From Angelakisella massiliensis (GTDB lineage: Bacteria > Bacillota > Clostridia > Oscillospirales > Ruminococcaceae), in assembly GCF_900104675.1 (NCBI RefSeq), contig NZ_LT629945.1, positions 129,001-193,000 on the forward strand: a DNA stretch of 64,000 nt, written 5' to 3'. Below the pieces are notes generated by a model. The model worked only from the letters and a program-made list of their open reading frames with translations, made no database searches and had not been told where the DNA came from. The position numbers and the translations under genes were made by a program. Positions 16,962 to 26,334 of the stretch are shown here, piece after piece (the first letter of the stretch is position 1; every line of letters begins with the position of its first letter).

Positions 16962-17013
16962 AAAAAGCATCTCATACCTCCTCTTTTTTCAGGAGCTGTA
17001 TGGGATGCTTTTT
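16962..17013 (+). terminator. Strong intrinsic terminator
   Basis: The stem AAAAAGCATC-CATAC pairs with GTATG-GATGCTTTTT (one bulge each side), and a CTCCT/AGGAG inner helix closes a T-rich loop. A T5 run follows. It ends the M20/dehydratase transcript about 140 bp after the stop. Confidence 0.85.
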
Positions 17014-17426
17014 AATTATATAAATATAAATGATCCTTGGCAAACAGAGAGCAAAACGGATCTCTTTGGGGGCATTTTTTCTCTTCCAAAAGAAAGGCTG
17101 GCAGCATATTGTTTTCAGGGAAGATTCTCAAAACCCGACCCCAAGACAGAACAGAGTTTTTTAGAACCGAAAGTGTAAAAAGCTGCTGTTTTACTCTTCC
17201 CTGTAATTTAGCCCCTTTACCTGCGGACAAAATTTCCCTGTAGAAACCTGCTTTTTTGTTTGAGATATTTTCCAGCTATTTCTATGTGATTGATCGCTTC
17301 TATCCCTATAGGTGCTTTTTATCATTGTACAATAAATACAAAATATAAATTGAAATGTTGAAAATTATTAGATAAAATAATGTTGCAAGATACAAAATCC
17401 AAACCGAGACAAAAGGAGGATGCAGC
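17014..17426. other. AT-rich intergenic region upstream of the nitrilase gene
   Basis: No gene is supported here. The last 130 bp (17,300-17,426) is very AT-rich and contains several possible -10 hexamers but no clear promoter pair. The gene's ribosome site AAAGGAGG is at 17,412-17,419. A regulator site is plausible given the LysR gene nearby, but I cannot point to one. Confidence 0.5.
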
Positions 17427-18317
17427 ATGAGTGTCGATATTGGCAACGGAGTATTAAGCGCAGTACTGGTACAGTTCGCGCCCAAAAGTGCTACCTGTAT
17501 GGAGGATGTGGACTACAACACCGACCGGATTCTGGAATTTATGGATCGTGCAGTCACAGGTTTTCCCGGAATTGACATGATCATCTTCCCAGAATGCTGT
17601 TTCCAGGGGATGTGTCCCAACCTTTGGATCAAGGTAGCTCTGAAAATGGATTCCGAACCTATTCGCCGGGTAAGAGCCAAGTGCAAGGAATTGGGCGTTT
17701 GGGGAGTCTTTGATCCTTGGGTCAAACCGGATGACGGGAGATTCATTGAAAACACCGCTATTATTATAGATGACGAAGGAGAAATCGTCCACAAATATGT
17801 AAAAATGTGTCCCTGGCTGCCTTGGGAGCCCACTGTTCCCGGCCGGGAATGCGGTGTTTGCCAGGGTCCCAAAGGAGCCAAGCTTGCTGTAATCATCTGT
17901 GCGGATTCCAACTATCAGGAGATCTGGCGGGAAGCGGTCCACAACGGCGCTAACGTCATTATCCATGTATCCCATTGGATGGGCCCCTACGAGGCCGCCT
18001 GGAAATTAAGCAATCAGGCAGGAGCCTTTTTCAACAACGTTCATGTACTTGCCGCCAACTCTGTTGGTATGGATGAAGCCTTTGTCTATTGCGGCAACTC
18101 CATGGTGGTAAACCCCAATGGTGTTATCCTGGCAGAAGCCCCCCTCACCGGGGAGTGGATGCTGCGTGCCGACATTTCTCCTCTGGCCGCCACCGCCACC
18201 GCCATTCAGGCAGTAGGAACCAACCGGGTATGGGATTCCGCCCACAGAGGCGCTTCCTGTCCTGATCTGGATGGCTTTGGGCTGGGCTATGAGGACTATA
18301 CCGTATACAACAAATGA
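17427..18317 (+). CDS. Carbon-nitrogen hydrolase of the nitrilase superfamily (formamidase / aliphatic amidase-like)
   Basis: The 296-residue protein shows the nitrilase catalytic triad: Glu56 in IIFPECCF, Lys123 in VHKYVK and Cys158 in IICADSN. It lacks extra domains. The surrounding sequence, including the GTNRVWDSAHRGA tail, is closest to the AmiE/AmiF branch that hydrolyses short aliphatic amides or formamide to acid plus ammonia. An RBS AAAGGAGG precedes the start. A small unknown gene follows 32 bp later, then a LysR regulator and an MFS transporter, so it probably belongs to an inducible amide-utilisation unit. Confidence 0.8.
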   Translation: MSVDIGNGVLSAVLVQFAPKSATCMEDVDYNTDRILEFMDRAVTGFPGIDMIIFPECCFQGMCPNLWIKVALKMDSEPIRRVRAKCKELGVWGVFDPWVKPDDGRFIENTAIIIDDEGEIVHKYVKMCPWLPWEPTVPGRECGVCQGPKGAKLAVIICADSNYQEIWREAVHNGANVIIHVSHWMGPYEAAWKLSNQAGAFFNNVHVLAANSVGMDEAFVYCGNSMVVNPNGVILAEAPLTGEWMLRADISPLAATATAIQAVGTNRVWDSAHRGASCPDLDGFGLGYEDYTVYNK

Positions 18318-18349
18318 CCCGAAATTCATCGCGGAAAGGAGTTTGTACC

Positions 18350-18607
18350 ATGGTCAAAAATTTTACCTGTGAGCCTCATTTTATGATGAAGGCAGTGACA
18401 AAAGCAGGCATTTCCTTCCCCATCTCCAAGGCGGAGGCATTGGCCAAGGCGGGGGACCTGGAAGTGAAGGTGGATTTTGATAAATATGTTACCCTGCGTT
18501 CCATTCTGGAGCGGATGGTACCGGAATATTATGATAACGCTACCTTCTTTTACAACGCTTATATGGCGGCTCAAACCAAAGAACTGAAAAAACAGTTCAA
18601 TTACTGA
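18350..18607 (+). CDS. Small conserved-looking protein of unknown function
   Basis: The 85-residue soluble protein uses the ATG at 18350, behind GGAAAGGAG, rather than the upstream in-frame ATG at 18314. It has no signal peptide or membrane helix. The sequence (KVDFDKYVTLRSILERMVPEYYD...) is rich in charged and aromatic residues. It lies 32 bp after the amidase and shares its terminator, so it may be a partner or stabilising subunit. I do not recognise a family. Confidence 0.65.
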   Translation: MVKNFTCEPHFMMKAVTKAGISFPISKAEALAKAGDLEVKVDFDKYVTLRSILERMVPEYYDNATFFYNAYMAAQTKELKKQFNY

Positions 18608-18614
18608 GTTCTCC

Positions 18615-18669
18615 GGTCCCGTTCCCCGTCTCCCATGCTCTCCCGCCGGGGGACGGGGCCTCTATTTTT
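18615..18669. terminator. Bidirectional terminator between convergent genes
   Basis: GGTCCCGTTCCCCG pairs with CGGGGGACGGGGCC around an 18-nt loop, with T-rich sequence on the plus side (18664-18669). It lies between the small gene on the plus strand and the stop of the LysR gene on the minus strand. Confidence 0.7.
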
Positions 18670-19588
18670 CCTCATCCCCAAACAGTCGGGTAAGGGTCTG
18701 CACAAAATATTGAGCACCTTCGGAGAGTGCTCTGTTTTTCTGGCGAATCCATCCCAATTCCAAGGGCTGGGTGTTGCCGGCAAAATCGATACAGCGTACA
18801 CCGATAGCTTCATAATCCTCTTTACACCACGGAAAACCAAACTTGACAGCATCTGTCTGCTTGACAAAGGAGATAATGGAGGAGTCGCTGTCAAAATAAT
18901 AGACCTGCCGGAAGTCCTGCTGACCAATTCCGATGTTGCATACCACATTATCCAGCAGTGACAATTCGTCCTCAATAAACCGCGCCAAAGGAAATGCGAG
19001 CAGTTCCTCATACTTGACCATATCCCGGTTGTAAAGAGGATTATGCCTGCTGAGATTAACACAGCACCGTTTGGTGGAAACCCTGTGGTACTCCAGATGA
19101 TTTTCCTCAAAGGCCGCCATATATCGCTTATACTGTCCCGAGGTAATAAACACCACCCCGACCTCGCTTTCCTGGCTGCGAACACTGTAAGCGCATCCCA
19201 ATACTGACAGGTTGCGTACCGATACCCGGATATCCCTCATGGGCACACTCTGACGCATTTCCCTAAGGGTACGCAGAGTGATCTGACTGGGGTTGGTGGC
19301 AATATTGAGGGTATGTATGATATGGGACCCATCGGAACCACTGTAAAGGTTTTGCAGCATCGTAGTCTTGTTGACGATATCCTGCGCGAGGGTAACAAAA
19401 CGCTGCCCCTCCGGTGTCACAACAATTCCCTTGTTGGTACGAGTCAGCAGCTGCACCTTCAGTTCCTTTTCCAGGGAGATAATGGCAGCACTGAGGCTGG
19501 GCTGGGAAATTCCCAGTATTCTGGCCGCCTTGCGAAAGCTGCCGCATTCCGCGGCCCGCACCAGGTAAAGCAATTGGTGGTACTGCAT
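18662..19588 (-). CDS. LysR-family transcriptional regulator
   Basis: The 308-residue protein has an N-terminal winged helix-turn-helix (QLLYLVRAAECGSFRKAARILGISQPSLSAAIISLEKEL-type spacing, residues 4-42) followed by TPEGQRF and an effector-binding domain. It is divergent from the MFS gene, whose start is 107 bp away, and convergent to the nitrilase pair. That arrangement fits control of both flanking units by a metabolite of the amide pathway. The LysR motif T-N11-A was not resolved in the AT-rich spacer. Confidence 0.9.
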   Translation of the reverse strand: MQYHQLLYLVRAAECGSFRKAARILGISQPSLSAAIISLEKELKVQLLTRTNKGIVVTPEGQRFVTLAQDIVNKTTMLQNLYSGSDGSHIIHTLNIATNPSQITLRTLREMRQSVPMRDIRVSVRNLSVLGCAYSVRSQESEVGVVFITSGQYKRYMAAFEENHLEYHRVSTKRCCVNLSRHNPLYNRDMVKYEELLAFPLARFIEDELSLLDNVVCNIGIGQQDFRQVYYFDSDSSIISFVKQTDAVKFGFPWCKEDYEAIGVRCIDFAGNTQPLELGWIRQKNRALSEGAQYFVQTLTRLFGDEEK

Positions 19589-19695
19589 GATCCGCTCCCC
19601 CTTTATGATAATTTTACCATTTTTTATTATATAATAACAAAAAAGATGTTGTAAATACTCAAATATTCAAAAACAGAAAGATCGAGGTGTATGAG

Positions 19696-20982
19696 ATGAG
19701 CGAGAGCAAGATAAAAAGCAAAGTCAGTGGAGATGTCTGGATTCTGCTGTGGGTGGGCTGGCTGGCGATCGCCCTCTCCCAGATATTGACCTTCGGCTAT
19801 GGTATGATGGTACCAGGTATCATGGAAGACTTTGCCATGGATTATGATACCATCGGCAGCGTGGGAGCTGTAGCATCCTGGATTGCGGTAGTGGCTAACA
19901 TTCCCATCACTGCCATGGCAGCCCGTTCCAATCCCAAATACTCCCTTCCTTCCATTTATTTGGTCTTCGCTGCAGGCTGTCTCCTTTTTTCTCTGGCCAA
20001 CAGTCTGCCCATGCTGTATATCGGCAGGCTGATCGCCGGAGCGGGGGCCACCGGTCTGGTCAGCTGTATGGTGGTCATCAAGATCCGTCGGGTACCCGCC
20101 GACAAAATGGTGGAGATCAATGGTATTGAAAACTTTGTTCAACCTCTGGGGCAAACTTGCGGCACTTTGCTGATGGCGCAGATTCTGGCTCTGGTGGGCG
20201 GTTGGCGGACGGTTTATCAAGGTATCTGCCTGTTGATGATTCTGTGTGCCGTGCTATGGATTTTGTTCTACAGCAAAGTCAACCGCAGAGATCCCGATAT
20301 TCCGGTACAGCGGCCGGATAGCAGCAATCCTTCCAGGGAAAAGGAAAAAAGCCCCCTCCTTCTGGCCCTGTCTCAGAAAACCGTTATTCTCTATGCCCTG
20401 GCTTATCCCGGTACCATTATTATCTGGATCGGCTTTTTCTACTATTTCCCTTCATACTTTATGTCTGAGCGAGGGTTTACCGATGTTCAGGCTGGCCTTG
20501 CCACCGGACTTTTCCCGGTCTTTTCCGCTATTGCTTCCATCGTTTCTCCCAAACTCTCCAAAAAGCTGGATGTGAACAAATCCGTTCTGGTAGGCAGCGG
20601 TATAGCCTTGTCCATCCTTTACTTCATCATTCTGCAAATCTCCAGCCTGCCACTGCTGTGCCTGGTTTCCGCTTTTACCGGCTTTGTCTCTTATCTGCCG
20701 GTGCCTTTGTATTTCACCAATGTCTATAAACTGGGATTGCCCCCCAAGGCGGTGCAAATGGCCACCAGCGTTCTGCTCACCATGGTTTCTCTTGGTTCCG
20801 CGCTGGGGTCTTCGGTCATAGGAGAACTAATCACCCTGTATGGCCTGTATACCGGCCTGGCGGTCTGCTGCGCCACTCCTCTGTGGTACTCTCTGCTCTG
20901 CCTGTTCACCCCCGATTACAGCGCCAAAGCAATGGCCAAACGAGCCGCTGAGAAAGCTGCCGCTTCATCGGTTCAGAGCTGA
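19696..20982 (+). CDS. Major facilitator superfamily transporter
   Basis: The 428-residue protein has twelve predicted helices and a central cytoplasmic loop rich in charged residues (DIPVQRPDSSNPSREKEKS). The start ATG at 19696 lies six nt after GAGGTG. The N-terminal half contains the usual loop 2-3 replacement (MAARSNPKYS) and a glycine-rich helix 5. The context (LysR, amidase, RraA-like aldolase) suggests import of an organic acid or amide; the substrate is not deducible from sequence. Confidence 0.85.
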   Translation: MSESKIKSKVSGDVWILLWVGWLAIALSQILTFGYGMMVPGIMEDFAMDYDTIGSVGAVASWIAVVANIPITAMAARSNPKYSLPSIYLVFAAGCLLFSLANSLPMLYIGRLIAGAGATGLVSCMVVIKIRRVPADKMVEINGIENFVQPLGQTCGTLLMAQILALVGGWRTVYQGICLLMILCAVLWILFYSKVNRRDPDIPVQRPDSSNPSREKEKSPLLLALSQKTVILYALAYPGTIIIWIGFFYYFPSYFMSERGFTDVQAGLATGLFPVFSAIASIVSPKLSKKLDVNKSVLVGSGIALSILYFIILQISSLPLLCLVSAFTGFVSYLPVPLYFTNVYKLGLPPKAVQMATSVLLTMVSLGSALGSSVIGELITLYGLYTGLAVCCATPLWYSLLCLFTPDYSAKAMAKRAAEKAAASSVQS

Positions 20983-21014
20983 GCCTGTCTTCCTCTGAAA
21001 AGTAAAACTCCATA

Positions 21015-21063
21015 AAAAACACCCCGCTCCAGGTGCGAAAAACACTGGGAGCGGGGCTGTTTT
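21015..21063. terminator. Bidirectional terminator between MFS and RraA-like genes
   Basis: CCCCGCTCC (21022-21030) pairs with GGGAGCGGGG (21048-21056); an internal GTG/CAC pair closes a small loop. A-rich sequence on the left and TTTT on the right suit both convergent genes. Confidence 0.8.
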
Positions 21064-21086
21064 CTGTTTGCCGCTGATGGTTATGA

Positions 21087-21770
21087 TTATACAAAGCTGC
21101 CGCCGTGGCGGAGAAAATCCCGCTGGAATGTCTCCTTATGCAGCTCGGAGGAATAGGCGCCGGTACGCATACTTTGCATCTCTTCCTGCTCCTTGGCCAG
21201 ATTCTGTCTGGCCAGCTCCAGCACTGTGGGAGCATCCTTCCGGGGAATGACCACGATACCGTCGGAATCCCCCACCAGGATATCGCCGGGCATCACCACC
21301 TGACCTCCGCACACCACCGGAACATTCATCTCGCCGGGGCCTTCCCGGTAAGGTCCCAGAGGAGTGGCGGACATGGCGAACACCGGCAAAGGACTGGCTG
21401 CAATATCATCCAGATCCCGAACCGCCCCGTTGACCACAAAGCCTCCCAATCCCCGGGATTCGGCATAGGTAAGCATCATCCCGCCTACCAGCGCCCGGTC
21501 GGGATAGCCCGCGCCGTCTACCACGATAATATCCCCGGGACTGGCATAATCCAGCGCCATCTGGGCCACCAGGTTATCTCCCGACGGCGCCTTCACCGTA
21601 AAGGCCACACCGGAAAGGGGACGCTTGTTAAAGGGGCGGATACCGCCGAACATACAATACATCCGGCGGACACAGTCTCCAATATTGCTGCTGGGGATTT
21701 TTCCCAGCGCTTCCACCAGATGAGGATCAGGGCGCTCAAAACTGGTAATGGCACGAAAGCCGATAGGCAT
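21087..21770 (-). CDS. RraA-family protein (4-hydroxy-4-methyl-2-oxoglutarate aldolase-like)
   Basis: About 227 residues from the ATG at 21770, which follows AAGGAG. A longer reading to 21869 has no ribosome site. The glycine-rich DYASPGDIIVVDGAGYPDRALVGGM segment and the GFVVNGAVRDLDDI motif (Arg-Asp plus downstream acid) are the phosphate/carboxylate- and metal-binding signature of the HMG/CHA aldolase-RraA superfamily. Such enzymes cleave branched 2-oxo acids to pyruvate plus a carbonyl product. Many are labelled demethylmenaquinone methyltransferase in error. Proximity to an MFS carrier and amidase supports a catabolic role. Confidence 0.8.
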   Translation of the reverse strand: MPIGFRAITSFERPDPHLVEALGKIPSSNIGDCVRRMYCMFGGIRPFNKRPLSGVAFTVKAPSGDNLVAQMALDYASPGDIIVVDGAGYPDRALVGGMMLTYAESRGLGGFVVNGAVRDLDDIAASPLPVFAMSATPLGPYREGPGEMNVPVVCGGQVVMPGDILVGDSDGIVVIPRKDAPTVLELARQNLAKEQEEMQSMRTGAYSSELHKETFQRDFLRHGGSFV

Positions 21771-22011
21771 CAAAAAACACTCCTTTTCTTTCCATGGATC
21801 CGGAAAATGAGACAGATTCTTTTCCAGACCATGTACCATAGGATAAAATGAAAACAGGACAGCTGTCAATGAAAAAATACGAAAAAAAGAAAATCTTAAA
21901 ATTTTTTTCTTAAGGACGCAATAAAACCATTGTCAGGAAACACTATTAGTACGCAGATGGCTGAAAAGCCGGTCATGATTTTTAAAATTAAATTAAAGGA
22001 GAAGTATAAAC

Positions 22012-22650
22012 ATGATGAAACTGTATTGGAAAAAAGCCGCCGCTCTGATGTTGGCTCTGTCTATGGTGGCAGCTATGGCTGCCTGCGGAAGCAACGACGC
22101 TTCCTCTTCTTCCTCCAGCTCCCAGTCCTCCCAGAGCAGCAGCGCTGTGGAGAGCACCCCTGAGAGCAGCACTGGCGAATCCTCTTCTCAGGAGAGCAGC
22201 AGCGAGGGAGAAAGCGCTCCTGCCGGTGAGACCAGTGAGCTGGCCCAGAAGTACGCTGACGCCATCACCGCCGCCCGGGATGATGAGATGAACGAAGTTA
22301 TGCCCATTCAGACCACCCTGGATGCCGAAAAGGATGCTTACCTCATTGAAATGCTGGGTTTTGGCCCGGATGATGTGGAGGCCGCTGCCATCAGCGTTTC
22401 GATGATCAATGTCAAAGCCTATGGCGTTGCTGTGGTCAAGCCTGCGGAGGGTCATGAGGATGTTGTAAAGGCCGGCCTGGAAGGCTTTGTGGAGTATCAG
22501 AAAAAATCCTTTGAGCAGTATCTGGCCGACCAGTATGAAGTAGCCAAGGCCGCCCGGGTGGAAACCCTGGAGGATGGTACCATGATTCTGGTTATGTGCG
22601 AGGACCAGGACACTGTTTATGGTGGTATCGTCAGCGCCCTCAACGGCTGA
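22012..22650 (+). CDS. Secreted lipoprotein, DUF4358-like
   Basis: The 212-residue protein has a lipoprotein signal peptide (MKLYWKKAAALMLALSMV...MAACGS, lipobox AMAAC, Cys near residue 26). A 50-residue Ser/Glu-rich spacer follows, then a compact domain from about residue 75 (AQKYADAITAARDDEMNEVMP...). The domain resembles DUF4358, common in clostridial lipoproteins of unknown role. It is anchored to the outer face of the membrane. A good RBS (AAAGGAGAAG) precedes the start. It appears monocistronic. Confidence 0.75.
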   Translation: MMKLYWKKAAALMLALSMVAAMAACGSNDASSSSSSSQSSQSSSAVESTPESSTGESSSQESSSEGESAPAGETSELAQKYADAITAARDDEMNEVMPIQTTLDAEKDAYLIEMLGFGPDDVEAAAISVSMINVKAYGVAVVKPAEGHEDVVKAGLEGFVEYQKKSFEQYLADQYEVAKAARVETLEDGTMILVMCEDQDTVYGGIVSALNG

Positions 22651-22880
22651 TTTTTCTCAAAAGTTCCTGGGTTTTCCCTGATGCAGGCGCCCCGCTGCCC
22701 GTTTTACGGATCGGCGGAGCGTCTTTTATTTTCACACAAGAGCGCATCTTCCCGCTTGTCTGCTTTTTTAAAAATTTTCCGGCTTGCTCTTTTCAAATCT
22801 CCCCCGGTCTGCTATGATGGAGAAGCAAGCTTCCCCAATGGAAAGCGCTTAATATCTGATGTAAAGGAGTTCTGAGATCC

Positions 22881-24668
22881 ATGACCGCAAATGAAAAGCT
22901 GGCCTTACTCCGTGTGCAGATGAAGCAAGCCGGAATCCAGGTATATTACATCCCCTCCTCTGATCCCCATATGAGTGAATATCTGCCGGATCATTGGCGC
23001 AGCCGCGCCTGGCTGTCCGGCTTCAGCGGTTCCGCCGGAGTGATGGTAGTAACCGAAACTGAAAGCGCCTTATGGACGGATGGCCGCTATTTCATCCAGG
23101 CTGCCCGACAGTTGGAAGGCAGCGAGATCGTTTTGCAGAGAATGAAGGAGCCCGGCGTTCCCACTGTTACAGAATATCTGACCGCCCGCTTATCGGTCGG
23201 AGATGTTCTGGGGCTGGACGGCATGATCACCTCTGCCGCTTTTGTAGGAGAGCTGGAAAAAGCTTTTGAAGGCAAAGAAGTTGCTATCCGCACCGTGGAT
23301 CTCATTTCCCCCATCTGGACGGAAGACCGTCCCCCCATGCCTGCCACCGAGGCTTTCGTTCATCCCTTGGAATATACCGGTCTGTCAGCCGCTGAAAAGC
23401 TGGCTGAGCTGCGTAAAAACCTTGCCAAAGAAAACGCCGACTCCATTCTGCTGACCCGTCTGGACAGCATCGTATGGCTGCTCAATATCCGTGCTTCCGA
23501 CATCAGCTATACTCCCGCCTTGTTGTCCTTCTGCCTGGTCACACCGGAAAGAACGGTGCTTTATACCAATGAGGAGCGTCTGACGCCTCAGGTCCGGGAG
23601 CATCTTGCCGCCAACGGTGTTTCCATTGCCCCTTACGCACGGGTACTGCCGGAGGTGGAGGCTCTGCGGGAGCCTCTGAGAATGCTTTGCTCTCAGGAGG
23701 ATCTCAGCTATAGTCTGTATGCCGCCATGGTGGCAAACGAGTGCATCACTGTGGTGGAAGGAGCCGAGCCGGTTCAGCCCATGAAGGCCTGCAAGAATGA
23801 CACCGAAGTGGCCTGTTTGAAAAACGCCCATATCAAAGAAGGCGTCGCCATGGTCCGGATGGAAATGGAGCTGGAGCGCCGTCTGGCTGATGGCGAAAAG
23901 CTGACCGAATGTGATGTTCACGATATTCTCAACCGCTACCGGCAGCCCCTGCCCCTGTTTTTGGGAGAAAGCTTCTCCTGCATCAGCGCTTACGGGGCCA
24001 ACGCCGCCATGATGCACTATTCTCCTTCCCCGGATCACTGCGCCGTTATTGAGCACAGCGGTCTGCTGCTGCTGGATACCGGTTCACAGTTCCTGGACGG
24101 CACCACCGACACCACCCGTACCTATCAGATGGGTCCCCTGACGGATGAAATTCGCAGATACTATACCTATGTCCTGAAAGCCAATATTGCCTTGGCCAGA
24201 GGAGTATTTATGAAAGGCTGCTCCGGAGCCAATCTGGACATCCTGGCCCGGAGCCAGGTATGGCAGTACGGCATCGATTACCGCTGCGGCACCGGCCATG
24301 GCGTGGGCTATCTGGGCGGCGTTCATGAGGGGCCCCACAGTATGCGCATGACCAATACTTACCCCTTGGAGCCGGGTATGATCGTCACCGATGAACCTGG
24401 TATTTATGAGGAGGGACTGGTTGGCATCCGCATCGAGAATGAACTTCTGGTAGTACCTGCCTGCTCCACTGAGTATGGGGAGTTCTACCGGTTTGAAGCG
24501 GTCACCCGCTGCCCCATCGACACCCGTCCCATTGTCCGCGAGCTGATGACCTTTGAGGAACTGGATTGGCTCAATGCTTTCCACGAAACAGTATATCAGG
24601 ATCTGAAGGAACATCTGAATCCCGAGGAACAGGCATGGCTGCGGCAGAAGACCCTGCCTATTGCCTGA
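22881..24668 (+). CDS. Xaa-Pro aminopeptidase, M24 family, three-domain type
   Basis: The 595-residue protein has two creatinase-like N-terminal domains (1-155 and about 160-300), an M24 pita-bread catalytic domain (about 310-535) and the short C-terminal block typical of the eukaryote-like cytosolic aminopeptidase P group. Metal ligands are visible: Asp in LLLDTGSQF and DGTTDTTRT, His in GTGHGVGYLGGVHEGPHS, Glu in VTDEPGIYEEG, and Glu in IRIENELLV. It removes N-terminal residues preceding proline during peptide turnover. The start is preceded by AAAGGAG. Confidence 0.9.
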   Translation: MTANEKLALLRVQMKQAGIQVYYIPSSDPHMSEYLPDHWRSRAWLSGFSGSAGVMVVTETESALWTDGRYFIQAARQLEGSEIVLQRMKEPGVPTVTEYLTARLSVGDVLGLDGMITSAAFVGELEKAFEGKEVAIRTVDLISPIWTEDRPPMPATEAFVHPLEYTGLSAAEKLAELRKNLAKENADSILLTRLDSIVWLLNIRASDISYTPALLSFCLVTPERTVLYTNEERLTPQVREHLAANGVSIAPYARVLPEVEALREPLRMLCSQEDLSYSLYAAMVANECITVVEGAEPVQPMKACKNDTEVACLKNAHIKEGVAMVRMEMELERRLADGEKLTECDVHDILNRYRQPLPLFLGESFSCISAYGANAAMMHYSPSPDHCAVIEHSGLLLLDTGSQFLDGTTDTTRTYQMGPLTDEIRRYYTYVLKANIALARGVFMKGCSGANLDILARSQVWQYGIDYRCGTGHGVGYLGGVHEGPHSMRMTNTYPLEPGMIVTDEPGIYEEGLVGIRIENELLVVPACSTEYGEFYRFEAVTRCPIDTRPIVRELMTFEELDWLNAFHETVYQDLKEHLNPEEQAWLRQKTLPIA

Positions 24669-24686
24669 GTATTTCCCTTTCACACA

Positions 24687-24728
24687 AAAGCCTCCCCTTC
24701 TTGCCGAAAGAAAGGGAGGCTTTATTTG
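24687..24728 (+). terminator. Intrinsic terminator of the M24 peptidase gene
   Basis: Perfect ten-bp stem AAAGCCTCCC / GGGAGGCTTT with a short inner TTC/GAA pair, followed by T-rich sequence. It is 18 bp after the stop. Confidence 0.85.
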
Positions 24729-25222
24729 TTGTGAGAGAAAACGCCTTTCTGCCTTTAGGGGGCAATCAAACAGTTCCTCTTCCATTCCTTCTGTTCACAG
24801 CCTTTGATGAAAAAAAGATGATTTCTCAGGATTCAGGTCCTGAGCGGCTGCTGAAGGCAGCATAAAGACAGCATCCTTTTGTTTACAGCTCCCTCAGTGC
24901 TTTATTTTCTTTCTCGCGTCTCTTCAAACCCACAGCCAGCTGCGGGGGCATAGGCTGCGGGAATATCTTATAGCGCCTTCCATCAAAACAAAAAGGCCGA
25001 ACATCCAGCACCTTCCTTGCACCAGACGTTCAGCCCTTATTTGTTGCCAGCAGCCCGTTTCGCAGTTTGTTTTTGCCTTCCGCCAAGCCTGGCCGGCTGC
25101 TTTACCTTTCGTTACCCATTTTCTCCTTATCCAAAGGAGCAGTCAATCAGGCATATCTTCACAAAAGCCAGTCAAAATCACGGCCCATCCTCAGCCTAAC
25201 TCTTTTCGGCCCTCCTGCCTGG
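24729..25222. other. Intergenic region with a distal hairpin
   Basis: No gene is supported. An imperfect 17-bp hairpin, GGCCGAACATCCAGCAC / GCACCAGACGTTCAGCC (about 24,992-25,035), has a T-run on the minus-strand side. It could terminate the acyl-ACP thioesterase transcript about 190 bp downstream of that gene. The remaining sequence shows nothing I can name. Confidence 0.45.
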
Positions 25223-25960
25223 TCACGGACGGTTTTCCCCAGGCACCAGCGTTACAGAGGCTTCAAAGCAGCAGTTTCCTTCAATCTCTCCCCGAACATG
25301 GAACCGCTGTCCTTCCTCCGCGGTATAAAGGACCAGCTCATCTCCCATCTTCGCTTCCCGATGATAGAACAAGGCCAGTTCCCCGATGGTTTCTCCGCCA
25401 AACAGCCTGTCTTCCAAAAGGTTGGAAATCAAATCCCCATAGATCGCATTGTTCAGGTGCCGGTTGATATCCACCATATTGTATCTTACCCGAACCCGCT
25501 CCGTTTCCGTCATCTGATCCGGCAAAGAGGAACGGAAGTCCTCCAGTTCCGTCAGCTCCACAAAAGGCGCCTTGATCCCCTCCGGCAGACGGCGGACAAT
25601 GCGCTTGGTATCCATATCCACTAAAATCCACCTGGAATCAAGCTCCACCAAAACATTTTCTTCCACATCCAAAATGCGGGTAATTCTCCGGTACTGGGAA
25701 CGCACTGGCATATTGGGCTGGGTGGTAATGATCACTTCCTCCCCTCCCCGGGGCATTCTCCATATCCTTCCCCGCAGCTTGGCCAATAAAAACGCCTTAT
25801 GGAAGCTCATAAAGTAATCTCCGCCGATTCCCAGAGCATCGCAATGTTCCATGCTTACTTCCTGAGCCTCTCCCAACAGGTAGGACAGCTTCATGGCATT
25901 ACTCCAGTCACAATAGCTGTATTCTATTTTGGTTCGTTTGACAAAAAGCCTTTCATCCAT
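25223..25960 (-). CDS. Acyl-ACP thioesterase (FatA/FatB family)
   Basis: About 245 residues from the ATG at 25960 behind GGAGGAG; a longer frame to 26038 has no ribosome site. The protein is a double hot-dog fold. The N-terminal hot dog contains KIEYSYCDWSNAMKLSYLLGEAQE-type sequence. The C-terminal one contains VRYNMVDINRHLNNAIYGDLI, holding the Asn and His that catalyse hydrolysis. Bacterial members release free fatty acids from acyl-ACP in the cytosol. It stands alone on the minus strand and is divergent from guaA. Confidence 0.85.
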   Translation of the reverse strand: MDERLFVKRTKIEYSYCDWSNAMKLSYLLGEAQEVSMEHCDALGIGGDYFMSFHKAFLLAKLRGRIWRMPRGGEEVIITTQPNMPVRSQYRRITRILDVEENVLVELDSRWILVDMDTKRIVRRLPEGIKAPFVELTELEDFRSSLPDQMTETERVRVRYNMVDINRHLNNAIYGDLISNLLEDRLFGGETIGELALFYHREAKMGDELVLYTAEEGQRFHVRGEIEGNCCFEASVTLVPGENRP

Positions 25961-26113
25961 CGATGATTTCTCCTCCCCTTCAGTTGTTCTCCGTTCCAGG
26001 CCTTTAAAACCATCAAATTTCTTTTTATCATAGCACATTCATTCACACTTTTCAAAGGCATCTCCAGCGAGATAAAACACTGCACTGTTTCCGGCAAAAA
26101 TTGCTGTTGGATG

Positions 26114-26142
26114 TTGTGCAAACAACAGGAAAAATGTATAAT
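26114..26142 (+). promoter_or_regulatory. Promoter of the GMP synthetase gene
   Basis: A perfect -10 TATAAT (26137-26142) and a -35-like TTGTGC (26114-26119) are 17 nt apart. The implied leader is about 185 nt, long for a housekeeping gene. I could not fit it to the purine riboswitch fold, but hairpins are possible. Confidence 0.6.
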
Positions 26143-26334
26143 AATGTTGTTGGTCTTTTATCCAAAGACTGCCCAGTGTGGCACCTGTAGAATGGAAAGA
26201 TTATTCCTGCACAACGCCCCTGCAGATCTGTGCGCCATAAATTTACCGGTGTGTCCCGGATATTTGCTGTCTCAAGGAGCTTCCAGCAGGATAATGATCC
26301 TGAAAAACTTATTCTTGAATACGGAGGAAAAGCT

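Noticed and set aside
16837-17178. 113-codon plus-strand frame after the dehydratase gene
   Set aside because: It contains the strong terminator at 16,962-17,013 and has no recognisable domain.
26149-26334. Possible purine riboswitch in the guaA leader
   Set aside because: I could not find the conserved three-way junction loops of the guanine/adenine class; only a long leader is supported.
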